Source of the DNA: Amanita rubescens
Lineage: Eukaryota; Basidiomycota; Agaricomycetes; Agaricales; Amanitaceae
Direction: 5' to 3'
Assembly: GCA_015039365.1 (NCBI GenBank)
Contig: WION01000576.1
Span: 1-31,649 of the forward strand
Length of the DNA: 31,649 bases
The translations under genes were made by a program, and so were the position numbers. Of this stretch, positions 10,181 through 19,925 are shown one piece after another (position 1 is the first letter of the stretch; each line of letters opens with the position of its first letter). The notes beneath the pieces were generated by a model that ran no database searches, was not told where the DNA came from, and worked only from the letters and a program-made list of their open reading frames with translations.

Positions 10181-11186
10181 TCAAACTGGCCAGGACTTGG
10201 ACCTGACTTCCGTGATCCACTTCGTGTCGGTGCTCGGATACTAGATGACGCCATTCAGTCCAATCACCGAACCAAGAGATATTAAAGCTCACCTGCCAAG
10301 CTGCAACGCCCCCATCTATATAGATGGTTAGCAGTGAAGAAACAGATTTTGCAATGCGACTCACTCCATCCCTCTTTCTTGCCTTGCTCCAAGACTACAG
10401 CGAGTACCGATGGAGGCGTGTCTCGCGGGTCAGCACTCTTCCCTATCAGAATCTTCGAGAGTGGGACGCCATGAGCATGGATTTGGAACACGGATGTGCC
10501 TGGATATTCCGCGCCCGACTCTCTCAAAATGGCCTCAGGCGTGTTGTAGTGGTCTGAAAAGAGACTGGTCAGAAATTATGAAATAACCTATAGTTGAAAG
10601 GCGTACGGCCGTACTGCACATTGTACCAGTTGATCTCATGCCCAATTTCCTTGTTTATTCTGATGTAGCCTCCACCAGGATAGGCTTTAGATCCAAACCT
10701 TGAATTAGACAAAATTAGTTGACGAATGTCTCGGACGATTAACATTTCAATACCATCGTGCAAATGCTTTAAATTTATATAGGGTTGAGTACTGTTCTGG
10801 ATGTAACACTCAAAAAACGCTTACGTGCATGTGAGATCAAGAACTCCCTGGGAAGTCGAGCTCTCAACTCGATTGTAAAAGCGATGAGCCAATCCTACAA
10901 ACTCGCGTTATATTCAGTTTGACAGACACACACTCTGAGTCTGACAAACCTCGGCAACGCCTTTCTTGAACGCATCCTCGTCTTCGAAGTTGACGTCGAC
11001 TCCGTCGACATGATATTCCTTTGCCCATCCTGCGATAAACTCCGCAACTTGGGCCGGATCTCTTGCAGTGGGCTTATCCGTGTATCCAAAGGCGGACACG
11101 AACAATTTGACACCTGCAGAGTGATATTTGTGCCTGGCCTCTGCTCGAGCAGATGGGGAAAGGTCGGCCCAAGCAGCAACCTTCAA

Positions 11187-11218
<32 letters not shown>

Positions 11219-13709
11219 CCTTGTTTAGGCCCCATGGCGCTCATAGCGCATGGTAGGGCGTGATCGTATGTAGTATACATCTTTGTAATATACTGTGTTT
11301 TGTCTTCATCATCCGCTGAGGAATACGCCCCATAATTGGTGCGTAGTGTGGGTTTGAAATGGTGTTTACGACGAGAGGTCGTGTGGTTAGATGGTAGAAG
11401 TGCACACTCACTGTGCTTTGTTCATCGTTGCCTCACCCTGCCTTTTATCACCCTGCTCCCGCTCCGCCTCATCTCACCTCGCCTCACCTTCCACTAATTC
11501 GTCCCTGTCCCCCGCCAGCAGCGCATCTCCGCCCCGTCTCACCCTCCCCGTCTTCCCTCTCAATCCCTTCCCTCTCACCTTGCCCTGGGGCCCTCCCACC
11601 ACCTCTGTTACAAACACGGTACGGACTCCTACATTATGATTACATGACACGTCGGACATGCTTACTTTTTCGTGTATGCCTATCCCTTCGTCACATCCCC
11701 ATTATGTTCATCAAACGGACTACCTCGTTCCCTTATCGATCCCCATTCCGTTTACCCTATGCCCAACCCCTTGTTCATACGCGTGCCATCCCTTATGTCT
11801 CCTGTCTTACCTATATTTGTTATCGCCTTTGTTCTACTTACGATATGGCTGTGTTTCTGTACATGTATATAAACCGATGTACTGTAACGTCGAACCTTAA
11901 GTTTGACTTAGTTTGTCTTTATCAATATCACCTCATCTCGCCTAAAGAACGTCGTTTTCTACTCCGTTCATTATCGCTCTCAAGGATAAGACTCCTCTCA
12001 GTCGTCTTATCACTTAGCTTATTCGTTCACCTATTGTTTGACTTGTCCGTTGGACTTAGTCTACTTTGTCAAGCGCTCTTAGCGTGGACACATCGTAGGT
12101 GGAGATTGACGTGATCATAACAGCCTCTGTTGCGCATTACTATCCAACTGCGTATGTCTCCTCTGCCGTATGTTCCCCGTTCCCCTTCTACTCTTCGAGC
12201 TTCGTCTCCCACCGCATGTTCGTTGTTGTTTTGGCCATTGTGTTCCCTTGGTGCTAGGCATCTGTTGCCCCTCTGCTCGCGTGTCGTGTATCCATTAAAC
12301 AGGTTGTTTTGTGCTGGCTGTTTTTTGTCTTGTTTTAACGTCCACGGTATCCGTTTTGTTTTCTTGACAAAAGTGGTGACGTACGTCATGTTGCTGTCAT
12401 TTCCCAAGAGCTTTTTTAGGTCTGTCATGTCTCGCTTGACTTTTCGGCGAAGCTGGTTCCGTAGTTCGTCATACGCTCTGCAGTGACGTAGCACATGATC
12501 CACTGTCTCGTTGTATTGCTTACACGATGGGCATAAAGGGGTTTTGCTTATGTTGATGCGGTGAAGGTGCGCGTTTAGGCCGATGTGGCCTGTTTTAAGT
12601 TGCGTCCATAGGCTACTCGTGCGGCGGTCGGCCTTTGCTAGAGCCTTCCTGTACTTTTTGCCACCCTTGTCGCTGATGACGTCCTTGAGTTTTTCTGCCT
12701 GGGCCGACATGCGCCAGGCCTCCAGCGCCGCCTCTTTTATTTTTGCATTGAAATGTTGTTTTGCGGCTGATTTGCTGGTTGGGAGGGGCTTCCTGAAGAG
12801 CTTCGGTAGTGCTTTTCCGATACTGCATGCGCCCGCGCTTGCTGCCTTTGCCGCCTCATCCGCCTCTTCATTTCCTTTTATTCCTACGTGGCCTGGTGAC
12901 CATCTTATTTTCAACTTTATGTTGTCATTCCTGCGCTTGAGTGCGTTGACTTGCTCATGGAAAATGTCGAGAATGTACTTGCCTGGCCCCTGTTTGCTCT
13001 CTGTGGATGCGATTATGGCTGCCTGGTTATCGACATTAATTGTTACGGATTTAACGCCTCGTTTGTTCTTGATTGAAAAGACCCCAAGGGCCATTGCGGC
13101 ACACTCTGCTTCATAAACCGTGTGTTTTGCGGCTGGTCCTAAATGGAACTGTATGAGTGCGATACGTTTTCTTTTCTTATAGATTACTGCAGCGGCGCCA
13201 ACTCCATCCTTTGTTAGGGAACCGTCTGTGTACAGTTGGTATTCGGCGTTGTCCTTGTGGCATTGTTCGATGGCGGTATCTTTGTTGTCCGGGATGACAG
13301 TTTTGATGCCTGGGTTCCACGAGCTGGGGCGGCGTATGGGTATTATCTTCTCCATTGAGCCGGGTTTGAAACCTTCAAGTTGGCTGTTAGAATACGATAT
13401 GGAGTAGGGTGAATACGATATCTTACTCTGTCAGTTGCTCCGGACGAGAGCAGGAAGGAAAGATTACTACAAAGATTAGAGTCACGATGAGGGAACCGAA
13501 CAACGGGTGCGATTAAAGCGCGCACTAGACATTAAAGCCCTAGGAATGATTGGTGTTAGAATGATGAGAATGATAAGTTCGTGTGACGTTACTTTTATGC
13601 GCGAGACATCGGGAGGGAGTAGACTCGAAGGATCGTTTTGATCGTGGTAGACGACAAAATGCGGTGGAGGCGACATGACGAGGAGTACCGGTTCGGCCAC
13701 AACTGCCAT
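10181..13709 (-). CDS. GH18 chitinase-like gene interrupted by a LINE in an intron
   Basis: Ten exons on the minus strand: 13709-13593, 13539-13526, 13466-13427, 11180-10950, 10894-10825, 10766-10754, 10698-10607, 10553-10365, 10315-10293, 10240-10181. They sum to 849 nt (282 residues) with no stop. Order of conserved pieces: FVVYHDQNDP, GFNVYNLSFLLSSG, KLFVSAFGYTDKP, DGVDVNFED (active-site loop), DWLIAFTIELR, ISHAPFARW, INWYNVQYG, VFQIHAHGVPLSKILIGK, AAWQYPSTDTKW. This matches the basidiomycete GH18 family that hydrolyses chitin or chitin-like glycans. The loop should be DxxDxDxE, but the third Asp is Asn, so catalysis is probably weak or lost. I see no signal peptide with this start. The intron before 11180 carries a 2.2-kb LINE, so splicing may fail. 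Several exons are only 13-23 nt. Confidence 0.78.
11178..11189. repeat. LINE copy 1 target-site duplication, left
   Basis: aaccttcaagtt at the poly-T end of the element. It is identical to 13370-13381 and spans the GH18 acceptor (minus strand CTTGAAG/GTT). Confidence 0.85.
11188..11215 (-). repeat. Poly-A tail of LINE copy 1
   Basis: An uninterrupted run of 28 T on the plus strand, the poly-A tail on the element strand. The first two T overlap the target-site duplication. Confidence 0.9.
11190..13369 (-). mobile_element. 5'-truncated non-LTR retrotransposon (LINE), copy 1
   Basis: Minus-strand element with its poly-A tail at the low-coordinate end (T run 11188-11215 on the plus strand). Its 3' end reads GGCCTAAACAAGGATT before the tail, and the same end is present at 19457-19473. 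It is flanked by 12-bp direct repeats. About 850 bp of 3' untranslated sequence, purine-rich on the element strand, separates the tail from the ORF. Only the C-terminal part of the polyprotein remains (RNase H domain and a cysteine motif); endonuclease and reverse transcriptase are gone, so the copy cannot move on its own. The RNase H plus C-terminal cysteine knuckle fits Tad1/I-like LINEs; the exact clade is inference. Confidence 0.88.
12069..13355 (-). CDS. LINE polyprotein C-terminus: RNase H domain
   Basis: An open frame of 428 residues. YTDGSLTKDGVGAAAVIY starts the RNase H fold (first Asp). TVYEAECAAMALG gives the Glu, INVDNQAAI the second Asp, and SPGHVGIKGNEEADEAAK the His and last Asp, so the catalytic set looks complete. 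A CPSCKQYNETVDHVLRHC motif (CxxC...HxxxxC) follows, typical of the C-terminal knuckle in LINE ORF2 proteins. The domain would degrade the RNA strand of RNA-DNA hybrids during target-primed reverse transcription. The frame begins only because the element is 5' truncated; the Met at 13355 is not the natural start. The last 100 residues are Arg/Asn-rich and may be read into untranslated sequence. Confidence 0.85.
   Translation of the reverse strand: MEKIIPIRRPSSWNPGIKTVIPDNKDTAIEQCHKDNAEYQLYTDGSLTKDGVGAAAVIYKKRKRIALIQFHLGPAAKHTVYEAECAAMALGVFSIKNKRGVKSVTINVDNQAAIIASTESKQGPGKYILDIFHEQVNALKRRNDNIKLKIRWSPGHVGIKGNEEADEAAKAASAGACSIGKALPKLFRKPLPTSKSAAKQHFNAKIKEAALEAWRMSAQAEKLKDVISDKGGKKYRKALAKADRRTSSLWTQLKTGHIGLNAHLHRINISKTPLCPSCKQYNETVDHVLRHCRAYDELRNQLRRKVKRDMTDLKKLLGNDSNMTYVTTFVKKTKRIPWTLKQDKKQPAQNNLFNGYTTREQRGNRCLAPREHNGQNNNEHAVGDEARRVEGERGTYGRGDIRSWIVMRNRGCYDHVNLHLRCVHAKSA
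13370..13381. repeat. LINE copy 1 target-site duplication, right
   Basis: aaccttcaagtt, identical to 11178-11189, at the truncated 5' end of the element. Confidence 0.85.
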
Positions 13710-15495
13710 TATATAGGTCGGCGGCGGCGTTTGAATGTCCCAGCAAAGGTGGCGTGAGGCATAATCTAGTACTTATTGAAACCAAGAAAGACTGATGGAA
13801 GGTACTGAGCATTACTTACTGACAGCCAGAAGTGAAGAATGAACTGTGCGTCTTGTCGTGATATTGATAGCCGAGGCTCAGACCCCAGTCACCACCATAC
13901 TATTCGGTTGCTGAATATCGGCTCAGCGAGCTCTTGTAAAGCTGTTTGACTTTTCATGATATGAAGAGATGCACAGCCAACGGAGTCAGTTTATGCACCT
14001 GAATTATCATCGAAATATCTATCTAATTACGCACCTGCACTATCGAACTGACGTCTCGATACAAATGATCATGAGCCCACCCTATTTCCAGTGGAAGTCT
14101 GAATAAATGATCTAGACGTAATCTCGGCTTTTATTCGTCCAGAACAGGCACCATGCCTTTTCGCTTCCGAAACGAGTTCAGTTAATTGTTTGCTGGGTGC
14201 GGAATCGGAATTAAAAGCGAGGACGGGGATAGGCATCGCGCAATGACGGACTCGGAGACTAACGAATTGAAACTCGATTACTTCATATTGCAACAGCAGT
14301 TCCGTTAGACGCATTCTTGCGCAGAAATAATACTATCCCGAGACCCCGCATAAATCATAATAACTGAGCAACTCCCGTTTGTGGAATTGTGAGAAGCAGA
14401 TGAGTATGACGTACCTTGTGTCGAAATATGCCGGTATCGGTGAGTCAGACTCAGTACCGACCCGTTCTTGATGGGTTAAACTAAAGTAAATATATGATAT
14501 CATTTGGTACTGAAATTCGCAATGGGACTCACTGAACTGAGATATCAACCGACTTGAGTGTGATTCGGGCCATTTGGCAGGAATTGGGTCGAGCAGCAGA
14601 AAATGATGGTTGGCTTTAAATAATAATAAAAATTGAAACGCTCGCGACATCAGCGACACTAGCGTCATAGTGCCCAGCCATGGCGGCGTCCTGAAAGTGC
14701 GGTGTGACTCCGTGTGACGCGTGACATGTGGCAGGACTGAGGACGCCGTTGGGCGTGGGATTTTTTCGGTTACACTTAAACAACAAACCTCTGACCGAAC
14801 CGGCCGAAAAGAATAGAATGCTTCGCCAAGCAGTACATGTTCGGAACAGCGCTTTACCGACCAGGAGATGGAGACGAAATTAAAAACCCCAGGCACCGGT
14901 TCAATGCCATTCAGCTGGAGTGACGGAGCTGGGGCTGCGCGTCTGGGTTACGACATCAAGTACGCTATCTTTCACATGTAACCCCACACTATCTGAAGTC
15001 CACGATTCCCAGTCATGAGACATCTAATGACACGGTGATGGATCGGACATGAGGACAGGTATTTAACTCTAAACATACTTTCGAATGGCTCACCGTGTAT
15101 GGAAGTCAGGAACCATCTAGTGGGTTAACTGAGAATGGACAGCCAATTGCTCTCATTCTTTCACAAGCGGCTAAATGCTGAAAGTATTTGAAGCGTATGT
15201 GTTGGATGGCATGGATGTTTGGCCGTACAGTCACCATAGAAAGTACGTCATGATACGAACTATGTCTGACCTCAGACAGTGCTAACAATCATTAATGCAT
15301 TGCTTGACGCTTCACCTCTCTCTCATGCTTTTAGTATTAAATGTGTATTCAAGTTTCTGTAAAATGATTGCCCCGGCGGCCCGAAAGTCCGAGGTTCAGC
15401 ATGGCTTTGGCGGATTGTAGCCCTTGGAGTTATCGAATGTTCCGTATATGGCAATGCAGTGCTATAAACAGCCGATGTCAGTGGTGCTTATGTAC

Positions 15496-15540
15496 TGGGT
15501 CTGGTGACCTCGCCTAGGTGGCCGATCATCACCAGACCCA
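15496..15540. promoter_or_regulatory. Perfect 12-bp inverted repeat (hairpin or operator-like)
   Basis: tgggtctggtga at 15496-15507 and its exact reverse complement at 15529-15540, with a 21-nt spacer holding cctaggt. It lies about 145 bp upstream of the ATPase start. It could be a transcription-factor site or an RNA hairpin; nothing in the sequence decides between them. Confidence 0.5.
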
Positions 15541-15594
15541 TTACCAGACTCGAAGGAGACAGGGTGGCATACTCTATATGGCGTATCGTCATTT

Positions 15595-15601
15595 TATAAA
15601 T
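15595..15601 (+). promoter_or_regulatory. TATA-like box of the P1B ATPase gene
   Basis: TATAAAT lies 83 bp before the proposed start codon at 15684, a reasonable distance for a fungal promoter. Confidence 0.4.
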
Positions 15602-15683
15602 ACCCAATACTTCCAAAGTCAGTGGCGTTTATATATCCCAGCTGAGGTGTGAAGCCCTCCGTACGGACCGTACCAGTGCAGCA

Positions 15684-18600
15684 ATGGAGACCGTCTTCCA
15701 TGTCCAAAACCTCCACTGCAACAGGTGAGTATATGTGACACGGTGCAAATACCTCTTTATAATTTACCTTGGCCATGACAGCTGCATTCGTACTATAGAA
15801 GACTCGTTATACTGCCTGTCCCCCAAACCTACCCTTGTGGACACATCTTTGTATCACAAACGCGTCAGGATTGTCCACGATCCAGCGTTGCAGCTGCGGT
15901 TGCTCCAGTGTTCACTTCTTGACGTGGGCTTTGACATTCGAATCGAATATTCCAGCGCGATCAGTGATTCAATCAATGAAGGTCATCATGACAATGAAGT
16001 TTTACGTAGGAAGAGCGGTGCTCATGAACAATTTTGTCACATGTGTAACAAGGACTATAATGTGCCGCACGACGATCTGCCCTGTGGGCAGATACTCGAA
16101 AATGACCAAACTGCGACACCTCACAAGTTTAGGCTCACTTTAGCTATCGGAGGAATGACCTGTGTCTCTTGCGTTCGGACTATCACCGACGCTCTGACAT
16201 GTATTCCCGGCGTACATTCGATTTCTATCAGCCTCATAGAGTGCTCTGGTTCTTGTATTTTAGATCATGACAACTTAGCGGAACTCGTGCGCGATGCCAT
16301 TGAAGATTGTGGATACGAGGCACGGATTGTTAGTGTCGATTCGGAGTGTAGGAGCATGTCTACGACCGAGAAGACGCCTATCCGGACTGTGGCATTCAAG
16401 GTGGATGGTATTTCTTCTCCGTCAGTTTATTTTTATTTTTTGGCTTGGCGATTTATTTAACCTTCTACTAGACAATGCGTAGAGAAAATTGTAAACGCGG
16501 TCAAGGGAATGGCGGACCAAATAAGCATAAAAAAGTCCCCGGCGTCCCATCTTGACCCGATTCTGGTCGTATCCTACGCCCCGAAGCCTCCTTTGTCGAT
16601 ACGGCACATAGCAAAGGTCATCGAATCATCGAATGATCCGCCGTACAATGTGACAATTCATCGTCCACCGACACTCGGGGACTTGACTAAAGTTCTCCAA
16701 GTACGCGAAAAACGAGAAATGCTCTTCCGACTTGTCGTTGCCGGTATTGGAGCCATTCCAACTTTTATCTTGGGGATCGTATATATGTCCCTGATCGAAG
16801 ATGGGAATCCAGGGAAAAAGTTTCTCATGGAGCCAATTTTGGCAGGCAACGTCTCCCGTCTTGTATGGGTGCTCTTGTTCATTTCGACGCCGGTCATGTT
16901 CTATAGCGCGAGCATTTTTCACTGGAATAGCATCCAGGAGATAAGGGCGCTTTGGAGGAAAACAAGTTCGGCAACATTACTTCAAAGGTTCACGAGATTC
17001 GGAAGCATGAATCTTCTGGCTTCCAGCGGCATATCGGTGTCCTATATATCTTCACTAGCATTGTTAATTATCTCTGCTTTGAGTCCACGAAGCGGCCACC
17101 CGGATAATACAACGTACTTTGATGCAGTCGTCTTTCTCACCATGTTTCTGTTGATCGGTAAGCATATTTCAAACCATGGTCGACACAACGTCTTACGATA
17201 CCCAAGGTCGTTACATCCAGTCAAGTGGAAGGTCAAGTACAGCGGATGCCATTACTGCACTGTCTTCATCTCAGCCTGCAGAAGCACTAATAATTGTTCC
17301 CGATTCCTTTTCGCCAAAGAACTTATCACTTGAAGAGATCGAGAAAGGAACCGCTGAATTTTTTGGTAGCGACGGCGCCAGCCTATCTCCGGGAACGAAG
17401 GTAGAAAAGATTTCCGTGGATTTCCTGGAAATAGGAGATATAATGTGTGTCCCACACGGTGCTTCACCTTCCGCAGATGGAACAATAACCCAGGGCGAAA
17501 AGAGTGTATTTGACGAGAGCTCATTAACGGGCGAATCTCGACTCGTTACGAAAGAATTGGGAGATAAGGTATACGTAGGAACCATTAACAGAGGCAGAAT
17601 GTTGCATGTGAGGGTCGTCAGCATTCCAGGAAGCACAATGTGAGTTTCTCTGAAGTTCCATCGGAACCAGCGCTCACCGGAAGAAAGGCTGGACGACATT
17701 ATCAAAGTAGTACGTGAAGGGCAAACTCACTGCGCACCTATTGAGCGTATTGCTGATGTGGTCACCGCCTACTTCGTCCCCATCATAACTTTACTGGCCG
17801 TACTCACATGGTTAATATGGTTCATTCTCGGGTACTCGAGCGTTCTTCCAAAGGAATTACCTTGACATTAAAATAGGTGGATGGGGTAAGCAATATATCG
17901 TGAGGCACCGAAATCGACCTAACGCTCAAAATAGCTGTATGGTCACTCCAATTCTCAATAGCCGTCTTCGTCGTGGCCTGTCCTTGTGGCATTGGTTTAG
18001 CTGCGCCGACGGCCTTTCTCGTTGGGTTAGGCTTAGCCGCCAAGCACTGGAATCCTCGCGCGTGGTGGGGGTGAAGCATTCCAAGAAATGTCCCAAATAG
18101 ACACCATCGTATTTGATAAAACAGGGACAATAACGGAAGGGGAACCTCGAGTCTCTGACTTCGTTTTCTTTGCCGAGAATTACGTGGAACGAAGGATTGG
18201 TTAGACGTATAGCTATGGAAATGGAGACCATGTCTACACATCCCTTGGCCCGAGCGATTCAACAATATTGCTCTACCGAGAAAGGCGCGGTGGCGTTGAA
18301 AATGTCTAGCTTCGATGAAGTTGTCGGACGAGGGTTAAAGGCAGCTGTTTGACGAGTTGCAATGCACCTCTGTGATGGGGAGTGAGGATTGGATTCAAGT
18401 AACATGAAGTTGACCTGAATGACGTTCTGTTGCACCTGGAGGACTGGAAATCACAAGGAAAGAGCATCGTCCTCATGGCGATTTACGACCAAAGAGGAGA
18501 AACACAGAGGAAATTCAGCCTCGCCGCAGCTTTTGCAGTTACAGACATGGTGCGGCCGGAAGCGGCGGGAGTTGTGACGTGGTATCGAGATAAGGGCATA

Positions 18601-19420
18601 GAAACATGGATGATTTCTGGGGACAATTCAAAGACTGCGGGCGTCGTCGCATCGATGGTGGGGATTCCAAGTGAGAACGTCATCGCGGGCGTTCTTCCTC
18701 ACGAGAAGGTGTGTTTTTGTCATAAGCTCTTTTCAGTCAGCGTGCTGATACTGTCAGTCGGATAAAGTGAAACAGTTACAGCAAGGTTTCCTAGTCGAAA
18801 AAGAAGCCAAAGACGGGTCGCTCTATAGTCGCAATGGTTGGGGACGGAGTGAATGACGCACCAGTGAGTGACAAGAGGTTGAAAATACAGCGATCGTACT
18901 GATAACTTCTAGGCCCTTTCTATCGCGGACCTAGGTATCGCAATGGGATCAGGAAGCAAGTGAATTTTCATAACCGAATGAATATCCTGATCAATTGTCG
19001 TAATATTCAGGCGACATCGCAATTTCTAGCGCTAGCTTCGTTCTCATGTCGTCTAATCTTCGGAATCTTAAAACTCTGAGAGACCTGTCAGAAAAGGTCA
19101 TAAAGCGGGTTAAATTTAATTTCGTGCGTTCCGAAATTTGTGTTCCTAGGAATTCTTCTGAAATCGGAAAGGGTTGGGCATTGATGTATAACCTGTTGGC
19201 CGTTCCAATAGCGGCAGGAGCGATTTACCCTGCCAAGCGTGCAAGGCTTAACCCTGTTTGGGCATCCCTCGCCATGGGATTGTCGTAAGTCTATATATAG
19301 GATGGAAAGGAATACCTACATCTGACGAGATGTAGCTCTTGGTCAGTGGTTGTGAGTTCATTGCTTCTAAAGACGTACAAGGCGCCAGTAGACAGCGAGG
19401 AAAACCAAGCTGAAGTTTAA
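15684..19420 (+). pseudogene. Copper P1B-type ATPase (CopA/CCC2-like), seven +1 breaks
   Basis: Eleven exons: 15684-15724, 15782-16420, 16472-17157, 17207-17639, 17688-17885, 17935-18708, 18758-18863, 18913-18959, 19011-19123, 19172-19284, 19336-19420. N-terminal metal-binding domains: HCNSC (split by intron 1), GMTCVSC, and a degenerate third with SPQC lacking the first Cys. Core motifs in order: TGES (17530s), CPCGIG in a membrane segment, DKTGT (phosphorylated Asp, 18115), STHPLA, MVGDGVNDAP. YNLL and MGLSS in the last membrane helices give the Cu(I) P1B-1 signature. Such pumps move copper into the secretory pathway or out of the cell. Single-base +1 shifts occur near 17853, 18048, 18184, 18350, 18404, 18790 and 18958; removing seven bases makes the total length divisible by three (about 1,075 residues). 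No in-frame stop by substitution and no motif loss were seen, so this is either very recently broken or mis-assembled. Confidence 0.75.
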
Positions 19421-19432
19421 GGACTCATTCCA

Positions 19433-19444
19433 ACAACTGGTCTT
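19433..19444. repeat. LINE copy 2 target-site duplication, left
   Basis: acaactggtctt, identical to 19720-19731, next to the T-rich tail. Confidence 0.78.
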
Positions 19445-19719
19445 TTTTTTTTAAAAAAAATCCTTGTTTAGGCCCCCGTGGCGCATGTCATCAATCACTG
19501 TAATCTTTATCCGTACATATGTTTCGGTGTTATGCCGCATGGTAGTGTGGCCGAATGTGTATATGTACTCTTGGTGCGCTGTTCATCGTCGCCTCGCCTC
19601 GCCTCCCCCCTGCCCCCTTTCCTGGTCTTGTCTCGTTCCCTCCTCGTTCCTTCTCATTTCGCTCCGTTCCCTATCCAAACCTCCGTCCCTTCCGAGTCTG
19701 TTCCCAATCGACCATCTGC
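19445..19719 (-). mobile_element. LINE copy 2, about 275 bp of 3' end
   Basis: Minus-strand element fragment. Its 3' end (GGCCTAAACAAGGATT on the element strand, then an A/T homopolymer tail at 19443-19460) is the same as in the element at 11190-13369. The C-rich plus-strand stretch near 19580-19650 resembles 11430-11590. It is flanked by 12-bp direct repeats. It lies 24 bp beyond the ATPase stop codon, probably in its 3' untranslated region, in antisense orientation. The tail is mixed T then A, unlike copy 1. Confidence 0.82.
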
Positions 19720-19731
19720 ACAACTGGTCTT
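19720..19731. repeat. LINE copy 2 target-site duplication, right
   Basis: acaactggtctt, identical to 19433-19444, at the truncated 5' end of the fragment. Confidence 0.78.
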
Positions 19732-19925
19732 GGTCGGTGCGATCTGTGTATCATGCACTGCATTTGGTAGTTGAATGTGTATAATAACTGCTCGTACTAG
19801 TCCCAATAGGGAGGGAGGTGACCCGACATGCATAGGGTTGATTTACGGACGTCACAGTAGTACTGTAAACTAGTTTCTGTACATTTAATCTTACACAAGA
19901 CCTTGTAGGCTCACAAAGAATATGC

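Larger units (their letters stand above)
13710..15683. other. Long divergent region, no supported gene
   Basis: Lies between the starts of GH18 (minus) and the P1B ATPase (plus). Minus-strand open frames at 14333-14896 and 14069-14314 have no recognisable domain or low-complexity signature, and I do not call them. The region contains a perfect 12-bp inverted repeat at 15496-15540 and a TATA-like site at 15595. Confidence 0.45.

Noticed and set aside
11413..12114. Plus-strand frame of 233 codons rich in Pro/Ser/Leu
   Set aside because: Antisense to the purine-rich 3' untranslated part of the LINE; its length comes from the C-rich strand having few stops.
12583..13116. Plus-strand frame of 177 codons
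   Set aside because: Antisense shadow of the LINE RNase H region.
14333..14896. Minus-strand frame of 187 codons
   Set aside because: No domain, no signal peptide, composition like the surrounding non-coding DNA, and no sensible splice partners.
17853..18959. Programmed +1 ribosomal frameshifting in the ATPase
   Set aside because: Seven events without a shared slippery heptamer or stop context in one gene; no fungal precedent I know of. Assembly error or pseudogene is simpler.
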